Positions 9,019 to 19,485 are shown, counted from the first letter of the stretch. The stretch is 64,000 bases of DNA from Cyclobacteriaceae bacterium YHN15 (GCA_003797895.1 RKQB01000012.1:1-64000); one strand, 5' to 3'. Numbers and translations: made by a program. The notes: a model not told the origin generated them from the letters alone.

Positions 9019-9026
9019 TATCTTTG
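9019..9026 (+). promoter_or_regulatory. -7 box (TATCTTTG) for the acyl-CoA reductase gene
   Basis: TATCTTTG is a perfect TAnnTTTG box 18 bases before the ATG at 9045, implying a short leader. Together with the opposite promoter at 8923-8930 it makes a compact divergent control region. Confidence 0.65.
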
Positions 9027-9044
9027 CATGAGAATTCATAAAAA

Positions 9045-10061
9045 ATGACCTTAGAAGAAAGAATACAGGCTTTTAGTCTGCTTGGGAAAGAAATCAGAGA
9101 TTTGTCTGAGGAGGAGTTTGAAAACCTGGCCTGGAGGATTGAAAACAATAATAATTGGTTTACCCAAGACCAAACACGTGCAGCATTCGTGGCCCTAATG
9201 GATTTTTTGGATAAAGATAAATTGACAGATTGGTTGCTTCCTTATCATATTCCAACTCCAGAAAAACCAAAAACAATTGGGATCATGATGGCAGGAAATA
9301 TTCCGGCCGTTGGGTTCCATGACCTTCTCTCTGTTTTGATATCAGGAAACCATGCTGCTGTCAAATTGAGTTCGGGAGATGCTGTTTCAATCCGATGGCT
9401 GGTAGAAAAACTGATAGAAATCGAACCCAGATTCTCAGGGAAAGTGGAATTTGAAGAAATGCTTAAAGGGAAAGATGCCTACATCGCCACAGGAAGTGAT
9501 AACTCTGCCCGGTATTTTGACTATTATTTTGGAAAATATCCGCATATAATCCGAAAAAACAGGACTTCTGTTGCTGTCCTGCGTGGTGATGAATCGCAAG
9601 AAGAGCTCAGGGAACTTGGAAGGGATATTTTTCAATATTTTGGTTTGGGTTGTAGAAACGTATCCAAAGTCTATGTCAAAGAAGAAAAGAGCCTGATGGA
9701 TTTGTTGGATAGCATTAGCGGTTCTCATTTTTTGACAAGTCATCATAAATACCTCAATAACTACGACTATAATAAGTCTATCTATTTGGTCAACAAGGAA
9801 CCCCATCTGGATAATGGATTCCTTTTATTAAGAGAAAGTACCGCTTTGGTATCTCCTATTGGCGTATTGTTTTATGAATATTATCAGGATCAATCTGATT
9901 TGGAAAGAAAGCTTGAAGTCATTCAGGATAAAATCCAATGTGTTGTAAGTAAAGAGGCCTGGTTTCCAAATAGTTTGAAATTCGGAGAAGCCCAATGCCC
10001 AAAGCTTGATGATTATGCCGATGGAGTCGATACCATTGCATTTTTAAAGCAATTAAATTGA
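9045..10061 (+). CDS. LuxC-like acyl-CoA reductase
   Basis: A 338-residue protein of the LuxC/acyl-CoA reductase family (aldehyde dehydrogenase superfamily), expected to reduce fatty acyl-CoA or acyl-ACP to an aldehyde with NADPH. Seen are the nucleotide-binding region IGIMMAGNIPAVGFHD (about 78-93), a catalytic cysteine in FGLGCRNVSKVYV (C203), and the RKNRTSVAVL segment. It is shorter than Vibrio LuxC (about 480 residues) but typical for the Bacteroidota form. No luxA/B genes are near, so luminescence is not implied. The divergent ferredoxin may be functionally linked. Confidence 0.85.
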   Translation: MTLEERIQAFSLLGKEIRDLSEEEFENLAWRIENNNNWFTQDQTRAAFVALMDFLDKDKLTDWLLPYHIPTPEKPKTIGIMMAGNIPAVGFHDLLSVLISGNHAAVKLSSGDAVSIRWLVEKLIEIEPRFSGKVEFEEMLKGKDAYIATGSDNSARYFDYYFGKYPHIIRKNRTSVAVLRGDESQEELRELGRDIFQYFGLGCRNVSKVYVKEEKSLMDLLDSISGSHFLTSHHKYLNNYDYNKSIYLVNKEPHLDNGFLLLRESTALVSPIGVLFYEYYQDQSDLERKLEVIQDKIQCVVSKEAWFPNSLKFGEAQCPKLDDYADGVDTIAFLKQLN

Positions 10062-10241
10062 TTCAAAAAAGAAGGTGACATCCAGCCCCTCAACCTTTCA
10101 CCTCTTTCAAGATGACAGTTCCAATATTCATTTCATTGAGAGTAAAGCGAAAGTGAATTCTTACTTATTTCGGGAGATATCCTTTATATTACATTCTTCT
10201 CCGCCTGAGGCGGATAACAATGATATATAAATTGGCCAAGC

Positions 10242-11540
10242 ATGGAAAAAAGTTTTCGATTCCCTTCTACTTTTGAAATCGCCTTGATCTTGAGCCTGCT
10301 CGTATTTGTTGCAGCATTATTGTTTACCAGACCTGAAGGGGAGGCCTTTGTCTATTATGGTTTTGAGATCCTTCAATTTTGGAAAAAAGGATTTTGGGAA
10401 TTGTTGGAATTTACCATGCAGATGGTATTGATATTGGTTTTTGGCCACACTCTGGCACTTTCAAAGCCTGTTGAAAAATGGTTGAATATCATATCCGAAT
10501 CGGTAAAAAACAACACCCAGGCTGTTCTTCTAACCGGCACTTTGGCTTTGTTAGGGGGATATCTGAATTGGGGATTTGGTCTGGTGTTGGGAGCAATAAT
10601 GGCCAGAAAAATCGGAGAGGTGGCCCAACATAAATCTTTACAGATCAATTACCCCTTAATTGGTGCTTCAGGATATTTGGGCATGTTGGTCTGGCACGGT
10701 GGTTTTTCTGGTTCTGCAACGCTTAAGGTGGCTGAACCAAACCATTTTTTGTCTGAGGTAACCGGCGTCATTTCAATTGAAGAAACGGTGCTGTCAGATT
10801 TCAACCTTTGGTTAAATCTCTTTTTGTTATTGGCCATCATGTTTACGATGTATCTTTTGTCAAAAAGGAAATTTGCAACAGCTGCTTTTGAAACTTTAAA
10901 AAAGAAAGAAAGACCGGACTATATTACCAGAGACAATTTCGGACTGATTTTAGGTTTTTTGATGCTTGTATTGCTTTTGGCTGATTTCTGGACCGCTGAT
11001 GGTAATTGGTCATTTGTGGATCTGAATTTTGTCAATTTCGCATTGCTTGGAACCGGTTTATTGTTTTTCAAAAGCCTGGAGTCTTACGTAAAAACGCTTT
11101 CATTTGCCGTAAAAGGAGCAACAGAAATAATCATACAGTTTCCTTTTTATGCCGGCATATTGGGAATGATGAAGTATTCAGGCCTTTTAATCCTTTTGGC
11201 GGATGATATGGTGTTACGCTCCGGACCGGATTTTTTTCCTGTTTTATCATTTTTAAGTGCAGCTTTGGTTAATTTTTTCATACCCTCGGGAGGGGGACAA
11301 TGGGCTATACAGGGCCCTATCATGATGGAAGCAGCGTTGAAAATGGGGTTAGATGTTCCCAAAATGATCATGGCATTTGCTTATGGAGATCAGGTGACCA
11401 ATATGCTGCAGCCTTTCTGGGCCTTACCGCTTCTTTCCATTACAGGAATTCCCGCCAAGGAAATATTTAAGTATACCTTTTATTTCTTCGTTGTAGGCTT
11501 GTTGGTTTATGGATTGGGGGTCTGGATATATGTCAGTTAG
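10242..11540 (+). CDS. atoE: Short-chain fatty acid transporter (AtoE family)
   Basis: A 432-residue polytopic membrane protein with about eleven hydrophobic segments, matching the AtoE family that takes up acetoacetate and butyrate-like acids. The conserved C-terminal block NFFIPSGGGQWAIQGPIM (about residues 344-361) and the AYGDQVTNMLQPFWALP segment are diagnostic. No ato catabolic genes are adjacent. It is upstream of aconitase and on the same strand, but separated by 123 bases and by a good promoter. Confidence 0.88.
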   Translation: MEKSFRFPSTFEIALILSLLVFVAALLFTRPEGEAFVYYGFEILQFWKKGFWELLEFTMQMVLILVFGHTLALSKPVEKWLNIISESVKNNTQAVLLTGTLALLGGYLNWGFGLVLGAIMARKIGEVAQHKSLQINYPLIGASGYLGMLVWHGGFSGSATLKVAEPNHFLSEVTGVISIEETVLSDFNLWLNLFLLLAIMFTMYLLSKRKFATAAFETLKKKERPDYITRDNFGLILGFLMLVLLLADFWTADGNWSFVDLNFVNFALLGTGLLFFKSLESYVKTLSFAVKGATEIIIQFPFYAGILGMMKYSGLLILLADDMVLRSGPDFFPVLSFLSAALVNFFIPSGGGQWAIQGPIMMEAALKMGLDVPKMIMAFAYGDQVTNMLQPFWALPLLSITGIPAKEIFKYTFYFFVVGLLVYGLGVWIYVS

Positions 11541-11611
11541 CATAAACTATGCAATTCTTACTAAATAACTTCTAATGATTTGAATTTACTTCCTAATTTG
11601 CCCCGATTTTT

Positions 11612-11619
11612 TATCTTTG
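11612..11619 (+). promoter_or_regulatory. -7 box (TATCTTTG) for aconitase
   Basis: TTTTTTATCTTTGCGAACG contains a perfect TAnnTTTG box 44 bases before the aconitase ATG. It is the clearest Bacteroidota-type promoter of the left half of the window. Confidence 0.65.
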
Positions 11620-11663
11620 CGAACGATTAAAAAACTATTCAACATCTTAAAATATATTTTGCA

Positions 11664-13925
11664 ATGGCATTTGACATAGAAATGATCAAGGCGGTCTACG
11701 AAAAGTATCCGAGTAGGATAGCGGCTGCCCGTAAAGCGGTAGGAAGACCTCTCACCTTGACTGAGAAAATATTATATGCGCACCTCACACAGGGGGAACC
11801 AACGCAAGCTTTTGAAAGAGGGGTGTCGTATGTTGATTTTAACCCGGATAGGGTAGCCATGCAGGATGCTACTGCGCAGATGGCCTTATTGCAGTTTATG
11901 CAGGCTGGAAGAAGCAAGGTTGCTGTTCCTTCAACTGTGCATTGTGACCACCTGATCCAAGCCGAGGTAGGTGCCACGGCAGATTTGAACAAGGCAAAGG
12001 ATAAAAACAGGGAAGTTTATGAATTCCTGTCCTCAGTTTCCAATAAATATGGAATAGGCTTCTGGAAGCCGGGTGCAGGTATTATTCACCAAGTGGTGTT
12101 GGAAAACTACGCTTTCCCGGGAGGAATGATGATAGGTACTGATTCGCATACACCCAATGCAGGTGGCCTGGGCATGATTGCCATTGGTGTTGGTGGTGCC
12201 GATGCCTGTGATGTAATGGCAGGACTTCCTTGGGAACTTAAATTCCCTAAATTGATAGGGGTGAAGTTGACCGGTAAACTTTCAGGATGGACATCAGCTA
12301 AAGATGTGATTTTGAAAGTAGCAGGCATACTTACCGTTAAAGGAGGAACAGGTGCAGTGGTAGAATATTTCGGTGACGGTGCAAGATCTTTATCGGCCAC
12401 AGGCAAAGGAACAATCTGTAATATGGGCGCCGAAATAGGTGCAACTACCTCTATCTTTGGCTATGACAGTAAATCGGAAGCCTACCTGAGGGGAACAGAA
12501 AGAGGGGATATAGCCGATATGGCCAATGGCATCAAGGAACACCTGACAGGAGATGAGGAAGTATATAACAATCCCGAAAAATACTTTGACCAAGTCATTG
12601 AAATTAATTTAACCGAGTTGGAACCACATATCAATGGCCCTTTCACTCCTGATTTGGCCTGGCCACTTTCCAAATTTGCTGCTGCGGTGAAAGAAAACGG
12701 ATGGCCGGCAAAATTAGAAGTAGGATTGATTGGTTCTTGTACCAACTCTTCCTATGAGGATATTTCCAGAGCGGCTTCTTTGGCCAAGCAAGCAGTAGAC
12801 AAAAAACTGATTGCAAAATCTGAATATACGATTACCCCGGGTTCAGAGCAGGTGAGATATACTGTTGACAGGGATGGATTCCTGGATATTTTTGGTCAGA
12901 TGGGTGGAGTGGTCCTGGCTAACGCCTGTGGACCTTGTATTGGACAATGGGCACGACACGGAGCAGAAAAGCAGGAGAAAAACTCCATTATCACTTCCTT
13001 TAATAGAAATTTTGCGAAAAGAGCCGATGGAAACCCAAATACACATGCTTTTGTTGCCTCTCCTGAGATAGTGACTGCTTTGGCTATTGCGGGTGACCTG
13101 ACTTTCAATCCTATCAAAGACACCTTGACCAACGAGGAAGGTCAGCAGGTAAAATTGGAGGAACCGGCCGGATTGGAACTGCCCACCAAAGGTTTTGCTG
13201 TGGAAGATGCCGGATACCAGGCTCCCGCACAAGATGGATCAAAGGTAGAAGTAATCGTTGATGCTAAATCCGATCGATTGCAGTTGTTGGAGCCTTTCAA
13301 GGCTTGGGAGGGCACAGACTTGAAAGGTTTGAAATTGTTGATCAAAGCCAAAGGTAAATGTACGACTGACCATATCTCCATGGCGGGCCCTTGGTTAAGA
13401 TTTAGAGGCCATTTGGACAATATCTCCAATAATATGTTGATCGGAGCAGTCAATGCCTACAATGGTGAGACCAACAAAGTGAAGAACCAACTGACTGCCA
13501 CCTATGGTGAAGTACCCGCAGTACAGCGTCAATATAAATTACATGGTGTTGGCTCCATAGTAGTGGGGGATGAAAACTACGGAGAAGGATCCTCAAGGGA
13601 ACATGCGGCAATGGAACCGAGATTTTTGGGAGTCAGGGCTATTTTGGTAAAATCTTTTGCCAGAATTCATGAGACCAACCTTAAAAAACAAGGTATGCTG
13701 GCATTGACATTTGACAATCCTTCAGATTATGACCTGATTCAAGAGGACGATTCCATTGATATTCTAGGCCTGACCTCATTCAAACCCGGTCAACCGCTAA
13801 CTGTGGTTTTGAACCATGCAGATGGATCTAAGCATGAAATTCAGGTAAACCATACCTACAATGAAGGTCAAATAGAATGGTTTAAAGCAGGCTCTGCGCT
13901 GAATTTGATCAAAGCAGCAGTTTAA
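11664..13925 (+). CDS. acn: Aconitate hydratase, mitochondrial type
   Basis: A 753-residue TCA-cycle aconitase that interconverts citrate and isocitrate using a [4Fe-4S] cluster. The length and the start (FDIEMIKAVYEKYPSRI) fit the mitochondrial ACO2 type, not the longer AcnA/IRP1 or AcnB types. Cluster ligands are in GSCTNSSYEDI and NACGPCIGQW; the substrate-binding HCDHLIQAE, TDSHTPNAGGLG and the swivel-domain GEGSSREHAAMEPRFLG are intact. It is a single gene with its own promoter and a strong terminator. Confidence 0.97.
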   Translation: MAFDIEMIKAVYEKYPSRIAAARKAVGRPLTLTEKILYAHLTQGEPTQAFERGVSYVDFNPDRVAMQDATAQMALLQFMQAGRSKVAVPSTVHCDHLIQAEVGATADLNKAKDKNREVYEFLSSVSNKYGIGFWKPGAGIIHQVVLENYAFPGGMMIGTDSHTPNAGGLGMIAIGVGGADACDVMAGLPWELKFPKLIGVKLTGKLSGWTSAKDVILKVAGILTVKGGTGAVVEYFGDGARSLSATGKGTICNMGAEIGATTSIFGYDSKSEAYLRGTERGDIADMANGIKEHLTGDEEVYNNPEKYFDQVIEINLTELEPHINGPFTPDLAWPLSKFAAAVKENGWPAKLEVGLIGSCTNSSYEDISRAASLAKQAVDKKLIAKSEYTITPGSEQVRYTVDRDGFLDIFGQMGGVVLANACGPCIGQWARHGAEKQEKNSIITSFNRNFAKRADGNPNTHAFVASPEIVTALAIAGDLTFNPIKDTLTNEEGQQVKLEEPAGLELPTKGFAVEDAGYQAPAQDGSKVEVIVDAKSDRLQLLEPFKAWEGTDLKGLKLLIKAKGKCTTDHISMAGPWLRFRGHLDNISNNMLIGAVNAYNGETNKVKNQLTATYGEVPAVQRQYKLHGVGSIVVGDENYGEGSSREHAAMEPRFLGVRAILVKSFARIHETNLKKQGMLALTFDNPSDYDLIQEDDSIDILGLTSFKPGQPLTVVLNHADGSKHEIQVNHTYNEGQIEWFKAGSALNLIKAAV

Positions 13926-13930
13926 TATGA

Positions 13931-13979
13931 AAATCCAAAAAAAAGCCAGGCATCAAAGTCTGGCTTTTTTTTTGGATTT
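13931..13979 (+). terminator. Strong rho-independent terminator of acn
   Basis: A 19-base arm (AAATCC, A-run, GCCAG) pairs with CTGGC, T-run, GGATTT around a 10-base loop. The T-run makes it efficient on the plus strand, right after the aconitase stop codon. Confidence 0.9.
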
Positions 13980-14125
13980 AAGCTTAAAATTTTAAGCCCA
14001 TTTTTTTTAAATCCATAAAAATGTAATACGACTCCTTTAATTTCCTTTGTTTTTCAAGAGTATCAATAATATGCAAAATTGATTTATATTTATTCCGTAT
14101 TGATTTGTTAAAATAAGAGTTCTAT

Positions 14126-15343
14126 ATGGACCCCAAATTGGGAGGCGTTCTTCGCAAAACATTCATTGTATTAATTTTTGTCCTTTGGGCTGGAGAGGCA
14201 CTTGCGCAAATAGTGGAATCTGATGAAAGGGCTCAGATGAACGTCGATGAAGGACTCAGCTTTTCAAAGGACTCATTGTTTTTGTTAAACTTTAGATTCA
14301 GAATGCAAAATCGTGCAGGAGTAAATACCTTATCGGGAGACGAACTTACAGTTAAAGATTTTGAAATGAGAGTGAGGAGACTCAGACTTAGGCTTGATGG
14401 TTTTGTGGGTAATCCTAAGCTTCAATATTATATACAACTTGCCTTTTCAAAAGCAGATCTTGACCTTGAGACAACCGGCATTGCCCAGCCTATACGGGAT
14501 GCAGTTCTTTATTATTTTGTCAATGACAATTTCTATGTAGGTTTTGGGCAATCAAAATTGCCTGGAAATAGGCAGAGGGTAATTAGTTCAGGTAATTTAC
14601 AGTTTGCGGACCGATCCATTGCCAATGCTTATTTGACCATAGATAGGGATTTTGGTTTCTTTTTGTATAAAACTATCCCTTTAAAAGGCCCTTCCTTTGT
14701 TCAGCTGAAAGGAGTAGTTTCAACGGGAGATGGAAGAAATGCTTCTGCCATCAATGCGGGATTGGCTTATACAGGAAGGATCGAATACCTGCCCTTTGGC
14801 GGATTTACAAATGTAGGGGATTTTTCGGAAGGTGATCTGGAATATGAATATACACCTAAGTTATCTCTAGGGATGACGCTTTCAACTAATCTAAAAGCCA
14901 CAAGGACAGGAGGGCAATTGGGTCCTGAATTATTTGACAGTAGAAATATGACAAGTTTTTTTGTCGATGGGATGTTTAAATATGTAGGTTGGGCTGTTTT
15001 GGGAGAATATATGCAGAGGAGCTCGCCTGATCCCATTACGACAAATGAAGAGGGAGATATCAGATTTGTGCAGGTAGGAAAAGGCTTCAATACGCAGGTA
15101 AGTAAAATGATCAATAGGAAGATGGAGTTGGCCATGAGATATTCAAGAGTGGTTCCTGATAAAAGTATCACGGGACTGCAAGATCGGATTGATGAAGCGT
15201 TAATCGGATACTCTTATTATATAAATGGTCATAGGATTAAATTACAGGCAAATTTTGGTTATAAATGGCTGGAAGGCTTGTATCAAATAGATAATACGGG
15301 CAACTCCTTTACCGGAATGTTCCAGGTAGAATTTGGAATTTAA
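14126..15343 (+). CDS. Phosphate-selective porin O/P-like outer-membrane protein
   Basis: A 405-residue outer-membrane beta-barrel with a signal peptide (cleavage near AGEALAQ). The segment FEMRVRRLRLRLDGFVGNPKLQYYIQLAFSK and the later FYVGFGQSKLPGNRQRV and LTIDRDFGF motifs are typical of the Porin_O_P family. The protein alternates short strands and ends with an aromatic-containing strand (MFQVEFGI). Whether it conducts phosphate is unknown; many Bacteroidota copies are general anion porins. It precedes a histidine kinase on the same strand by 144 bases. Confidence 0.82.
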   Translation: MDPKLGGVLRKTFIVLIFVLWAGEALAQIVESDERAQMNVDEGLSFSKDSLFLLNFRFRMQNRAGVNTLSGDELTVKDFEMRVRRLRLRLDGFVGNPKLQYYIQLAFSKADLDLETTGIAQPIRDAVLYYFVNDNFYVGFGQSKLPGNRQRVISSGNLQFADRSIANAYLTIDRDFGFFLYKTIPLKGPSFVQLKGVVSTGDGRNASAINAGLAYTGRIEYLPFGGFTNVGDFSEGDLEYEYTPKLSLGMTLSTNLKATRTGGQLGPELFDSRNMTSFFVDGMFKYVGWAVLGEYMQRSSPDPITTNEEGDIRFVQVGKGFNTQVSKMINRKMELAMRYSRVVPDKSITGLQDRIDEALIGYSYYINGHRIKLQANFGYKWLEGLYQIDNTGNSFTGMFQVEFGI

Positions 15344-15487
15344 AATATTAAAAACATTTTATTTGATTTTAAAAGCAAAAAATTTGGTACAAAAAACAAA
15401 TTAATGTATGTTTACACCGTTAATTGTTAGTTCATACAATTTTCACCCTATTTTATGCTTTCGTGACCATAACATATTGAACTTTCA

Positions 15488-18400
15488 ATGAAAGAAAGAG
15501 GTATTAATAATACTTTTAAGAAGATAATTTTTGAATCCAGCGAAATGGTTTTTTTGGCGGATGATTCCTATCCCTATAATATTTTTTATAGTAATCAGGC
15601 CTTTGAAAATCAAATAGGACAATTTTTGGATGAAAGAAGTTTAGTGGGACTTGGGCTCGATATTAACTCTTATATATTTAACGAAGAATTGATTTTGCCC
15701 TTTATGGGGGTGGAATACACTTTCTTTTTGGAATTACCCCAGGAAAATGCTTCCAATTACTTCTTGTTTTATAAAGGCAAAGAGATGAGAGGACAGGGTT
15801 TACCTACCAAATCTGATTCTCAATATTTTTTCAGAAACTCAATCGACCTTATAGGTATCGGGCAGGAGTCATTTTTAACATGGATAAGTAATTCGGTAAA
15901 ACCTTTGTTGGGATACAATCCCGAAGAAATTGTCAATATTGAACTCTGTAGCTTTTTCCATCCGGATGATTATGAAAAAGTAAAATCCCTGCTTTTTGAC
16001 GTCAGACAGGAAAGGAAAAACAGTAATTTTGTCTCTCGGATTCTTTCCAAGAATGGGGGGTATAAGTGGTTTGAATTCAATGTCCATTTTATTGTCGGGA
16101 AATTTTATGCGGTTGGTAGAGATGTTACAGACATCCAGAACCAAATAGTTGATACCCAAAATAAGAATGAATTATATGCTTTGAGCGAAAGTCTCTCCCA
16201 TATTGGATTTTGGGAAATGAATACAGAAGAAAACACAGTTTACTTCTCAGACGAATCGCTTTCAATTTTTGGATTAAAAAAGAATTCGGACCTCACCTTG
16301 GAGGAAACCGTGAATTTATTTTCTCCGGAAAACAGGTCTTTGGTTAAAACTTCCATTTCTGCACTCCTTTCTTCAGGAAAGGAATTTGACCTGTCACTGC
16401 AGATCAAAAATGCTGAGGAAACAGAGAAATGGGTGAAATTTTCAGGAAAGACTATTGTTCTTTCAAATAAGGCAACAAAAGTTTTCGGCACTTTTCAGGA
16501 CATTACAGAAGAACATTCTCAACTCAATCAGCTTGGGGTATTCAAGGAAATATTCAATCTGTCCCCTGATGCTGTTTTGATTTGTGATATTCAAGGGAAA
16601 GTTCTGTTTTACAATCAGTTGGCCCGTGATACTTACGGTGACACGGAATCCTTTGGCTTTCCTGAAAGCATAAGTGAAATAGAACCCTTATTTTCCGAAA
16701 AAGAAACTTGGGACAATCATATCCAACAGCTATCTGCCCACGGAAATAAAATCTACCAAAGCAGTTTCAAAAATGCACAGGGTATTGAAAAGCCAGTGGA
16801 AGTTGCTGTACGATTATCACAAATCCAGGACTTTAACTATCTCATTTCTCATATACGGGAGGTTCAGGATAGGCCAAGCTCGGTAAGTATTTCAAATGTA
16901 TCGACGGATTTTCTTCATCATTTGACAGAACATATTCCTGGGGCCCTTTACCAATTTGTAGTGGAGAAAGAAGGTGATATGAAATTCACTTACCTAAGTA
17001 CCGGTATTAAACAAATACTGGATTTAAGTGAGACGGAGTTGTCAGACTTCAATGATGTGGGTAAAGCCATTTCAAAAGTTCATCCCGAAGATATTGCCAG
17101 CGTACTTACTTCTACTGTTACTTCCGCCAGAAGACTAAGCGCATGGAGTTGTAAATTCAGGATTGTAGAGCCGGGCACTAAAAATTATAAATGGGTTATG
17201 GGCGCTGCCAAACCAGAACTTCTGGAAAATGGAGATGTGGTTTGGTATGGATATTTGACTGATATTACAGATCAGAAAGTATTTGAAGATAAACTAAGGA
17301 ATGCCAAGGAGGAAGCTTTAAAAGCAAGTCAGATAAAATCCGAATTTTTGTCCATTATCAGTCATGAATTAAGAACACCATTGAATGCAATTTCCGGTTC
17401 GGTGTATTCTCTTCTTCAGGACGATCATACCCAAATCCAGGCCTCAGCCTTCAATACCATTAATTTTGCGGTGGAAAATTTGATCACAATGATCAATGAT
17501 CTACTGGATTTCCAGAAAATTGAGGCCGGAAAACTCACATTGGAGATGGCACCAATGATTATTGAGGAAGTAGTCGGAAATGTGATCAAAGGATTGGAAT
17601 ATCATGCCAAAGACAGTGGTAATAAGCTGATTTTGAATATCAAAAATGACCTCAATTTTGAAGTAAAAGGAGATAAGGTCAGGCTTTCTCAGGTTTTGAA
17701 CAACCTGGTTACCAACGCGCTTAAATTTACAAATCAAGGGATTGTGGAGGTTATTGTGGAGTTAAAAAGCGCAAACGATGAAAAAGTGAAGGCATATTTT
17801 GAAGTCAAGGATAATGGAATCGGAATAGCGGATGAACATAAAAACAGAATTTTTAACGAGTTTGATCAAATACAACATTCTTTCAGTAAAAAATATGGAG
17901 GAACGGGATTAGGTTTGTCCATTACCAAAAAACTTCTGGGATTGATGGGCAGTGATATTAATCTGCGCTCCGAACTTGGATTGGGATCCTCTTTCTTCTT
18001 TGAAATCGAATTCGAAAAAGTAAACCCTAAAACATCAATCCGCCCTGCATCCGGACAGACGCCTATTATAGGAGAGACAACTGATAAACCTGCAGCTGTT
18101 CCTGAAAGGCCTGTAGAACAAAAAATTGAAAAACCCGAATCTGTTATTTCCAAAGTAGAGCCACCGGTGGTATTTTCAAAACCAAAGTCACTGTCTGAAA
18201 TTAAATTGTTAATGGCAGAGGACAATGATGTAAATGCCTTGGTTCTTGGTAAGATTATCAAGAAATGGGGTATCCAATACCATAGGGTAAACAATGGGAA
18301 ATTGGCCGTTGAGGCTATTGAAGACGGTGATTATGACTGCATTTTAATGGATATCCAAATGCCCGTGATGAACGGATTTGATGCTACTGAAAAGATCAAG

Positions 18401-18568
18401 GAAATTTCCAATGTTCCAATTCTTGCACTTTCAGCTGCTGATAAAATTGAAGTCATGGACAGGATTGACAAAACCGGATTTGATGGTTATGTCGCCAAAC
18501 CGATTGATGCTTCAGAATTATTGAGAAAAATAAAAGAGGTGTTGAAAATTGAAAATCAGAGTGTCTGA
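15488..18568 (+). CDS. Hybrid sensor histidine kinase with multiple PAS domains and a receiver
   Basis: A 1026-residue cytoplasmic-looking protein without a signal peptide or membrane segment. The first 600 residues hold about four to five PAS-like modules (for example around 120-215, 225-330, 340-450 and 460-595), several ending in a DIT/DVTD-type motif. HisKA has the phospho-acceptor H626 in SIISHELRTPLNAIS. HATPase_c follows with NNLVTNALKF, DNGIGI and GGTGLGLSITKKL. A Pro-rich linker leads to a receiver with AEDND and phospho-acceptor D955 in LMDIQMPVMNGF. The signal is unknown. The end overlaps the convergent TPR gene by 13 bases. Confidence 0.93.
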   Translation: MKERGINNTFKKIIFESSEMVFLADDSYPYNIFYSNQAFENQIGQFLDERSLVGLGLDINSYIFNEELILPFMGVEYTFFLELPQENASNYFLFYKGKEMRGQGLPTKSDSQYFFRNSIDLIGIGQESFLTWISNSVKPLLGYNPEEIVNIELCSFFHPDDYEKVKSLLFDVRQERKNSNFVSRILSKNGGYKWFEFNVHFIVGKFYAVGRDVTDIQNQIVDTQNKNELYALSESLSHIGFWEMNTEENTVYFSDESLSIFGLKKNSDLTLEETVNLFSPENRSLVKTSISALLSSGKEFDLSLQIKNAEETEKWVKFSGKTIVLSNKATKVFGTFQDITEEHSQLNQLGVFKEIFNLSPDAVLICDIQGKVLFYNQLARDTYGDTESFGFPESISEIEPLFSEKETWDNHIQQLSAHGNKIYQSSFKNAQGIEKPVEVAVRLSQIQDFNYLISHIREVQDRPSSVSISNVSTDFLHHLTEHIPGALYQFVVEKEGDMKFTYLSTGIKQILDLSETELSDFNDVGKAISKVHPEDIASVLTSTVTSARRLSAWSCKFRIVEPGTKNYKWVMGAAKPELLENGDVVWYGYLTDITDQKVFEDKLRNAKEEALKASQIKSEFLSIISHELRTPLNAISGSVYSLLQDDHTQIQASAFNTINFAVENLITMINDLLDFQKIEAGKLTLEMAPMIIEEVVGNVIKGLEYHAKDSGNKLILNIKNDLNFEVKGDKVRLSQVLNNLVTNALKFTNQGIVEVIVELKSANDEKVKAYFEVKDNGIGIADEHKNRIFNEFDQIQHSFSKKYGGTGLGLSITKKLLGLMGSDINLRSELGLGSSFFFEIEFEKVNPKTSIRPASGQTPIIGETTDKPAAVPERPVEQKIEKPESVISKVEPPVVFSKPKSLSEIKLLMAEDNDVNALVLGKIIKKWGIQYHRVNNGKLAVEAIEDGDYDCILMDIQMPVMNGFDATEKIKEISNVPILALSAADKIEVMDRIDKTGFDGYVAKPIDASELLRKIKEVLKIENQSV

Positions 18569-19485
18569 GCTATAGCTAGATATTCCTGTAGCAGATCCAT
18601 ATCCGGGTCCTTTGCATAAACATCATTCAAATAACTTAAGGCCATTTCTTTTTGGCCTTTTTTGGTATAGTAAATCCCCTTGTTCCTCAAAGCAACCAGA
18701 TTCTTGGAATCCTGCTTTAAGCTATAATTTATATCTTCTATACCCCCTTCCAGGTTTCCTAAGAACATCCTATATAATCCCCTGTTATTGTAATAGTAGG
18801 GTTCTCTTGGATTGACTTCAAGGGCTTTCTCCACCCATTCCAAAGCCTCTTGGTATTTCTTTTCATCAAAGGCAATCATTGACCTAAGATTATATAAATT
18901 TGCTTCGGATGGATTGATTTTTTCCGCTTTCTCCAATATTTCTGTTGATTCTTCATATTGCTTCAAATAATACAATATTGTAGCCTTATTGACCAGCAGA
19001 TCTGTGTTTTCAGGTTGAAGTTCCAATCCCCGTTCGAATGAACTCAAAGCCTCCTCATGGTTTTTCATTTGTTCGTAGACCAATCCTTGAAGAAAATGAC
19101 TTTGCCAATTATCAGGTTTTATCTTGACCAATTCATTGGCATCTGCCAATGCTTTATAGTATTCACCGTTATCCATCAAGGTCAGGCCTCTTTGAAATAA
19201 AGCTTCGCTTTGCCTGGGATTGATGGCTAAAATTCTCCCGTAATCTGCAATGGCATCATCCAATCTGAAAAGACGCTGATAGACCAATCCCCTATTGTAT
19301 AGGGCATCAATGAAATCCGGATCAATTTTGATGGCTTCCGTATAAAAATCAATGGCCGATTTGGTATCATTTTCTTTTAATTTCTCATTCCCTTTTAAAA
19401 GAAAACGCCCCTTTTTATCTTCCGGGCTTGCACATCCCAGTACAAAAAGAAAAAGGAAAATGATTACGTCAAGTCTTTTTATCAT
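18556..19485 (-). CDS. TPR-repeat lipoprotein
   Basis: A 309-residue lipoprotein made of about seven tetratricopeptide repeats (for example ALYNRGLVYQRLFRLDDAIADY and similar 34-residue units up to the end). I chose the internal ATG at 19485 because it gives a clean signal peptide with lipobox VLGCAS; the longer frame from 19515 would put an arginine-rich stretch in front. With this start the gene overlaps the upstream AI-2E gene by 17 bases, suggesting translational coupling. TPRs imply a scaffold or protein-binding role at the membrane; partner unknown. Confidence 0.85.
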   Translation of the reverse strand: MIKRLDVIIFLFLFVLGCASPEDKKGRFLLKGNEKLKENDTKSAIDFYTEAIKIDPDFIDALYNRGLVYQRLFRLDDAIADYGRILAINPRQSEALFQRGLTLMDNGEYYKALADANELVKIKPDNWQSHFLQGLVYEQMKNHEEALSSFERGLELQPENTDLLVNKATILYYLKQYEESTEILEKAEKINPSEANLYNLRSMIAFDEKKYQEALEWVEKALEVNPREPYYYNNRGLYRMFLGNLEGGIEDINYSLKQDSKNLVALRNKGIYYTKKGQKEMALSYLNDVYAKDPDMDLLQEYLAIAQTL

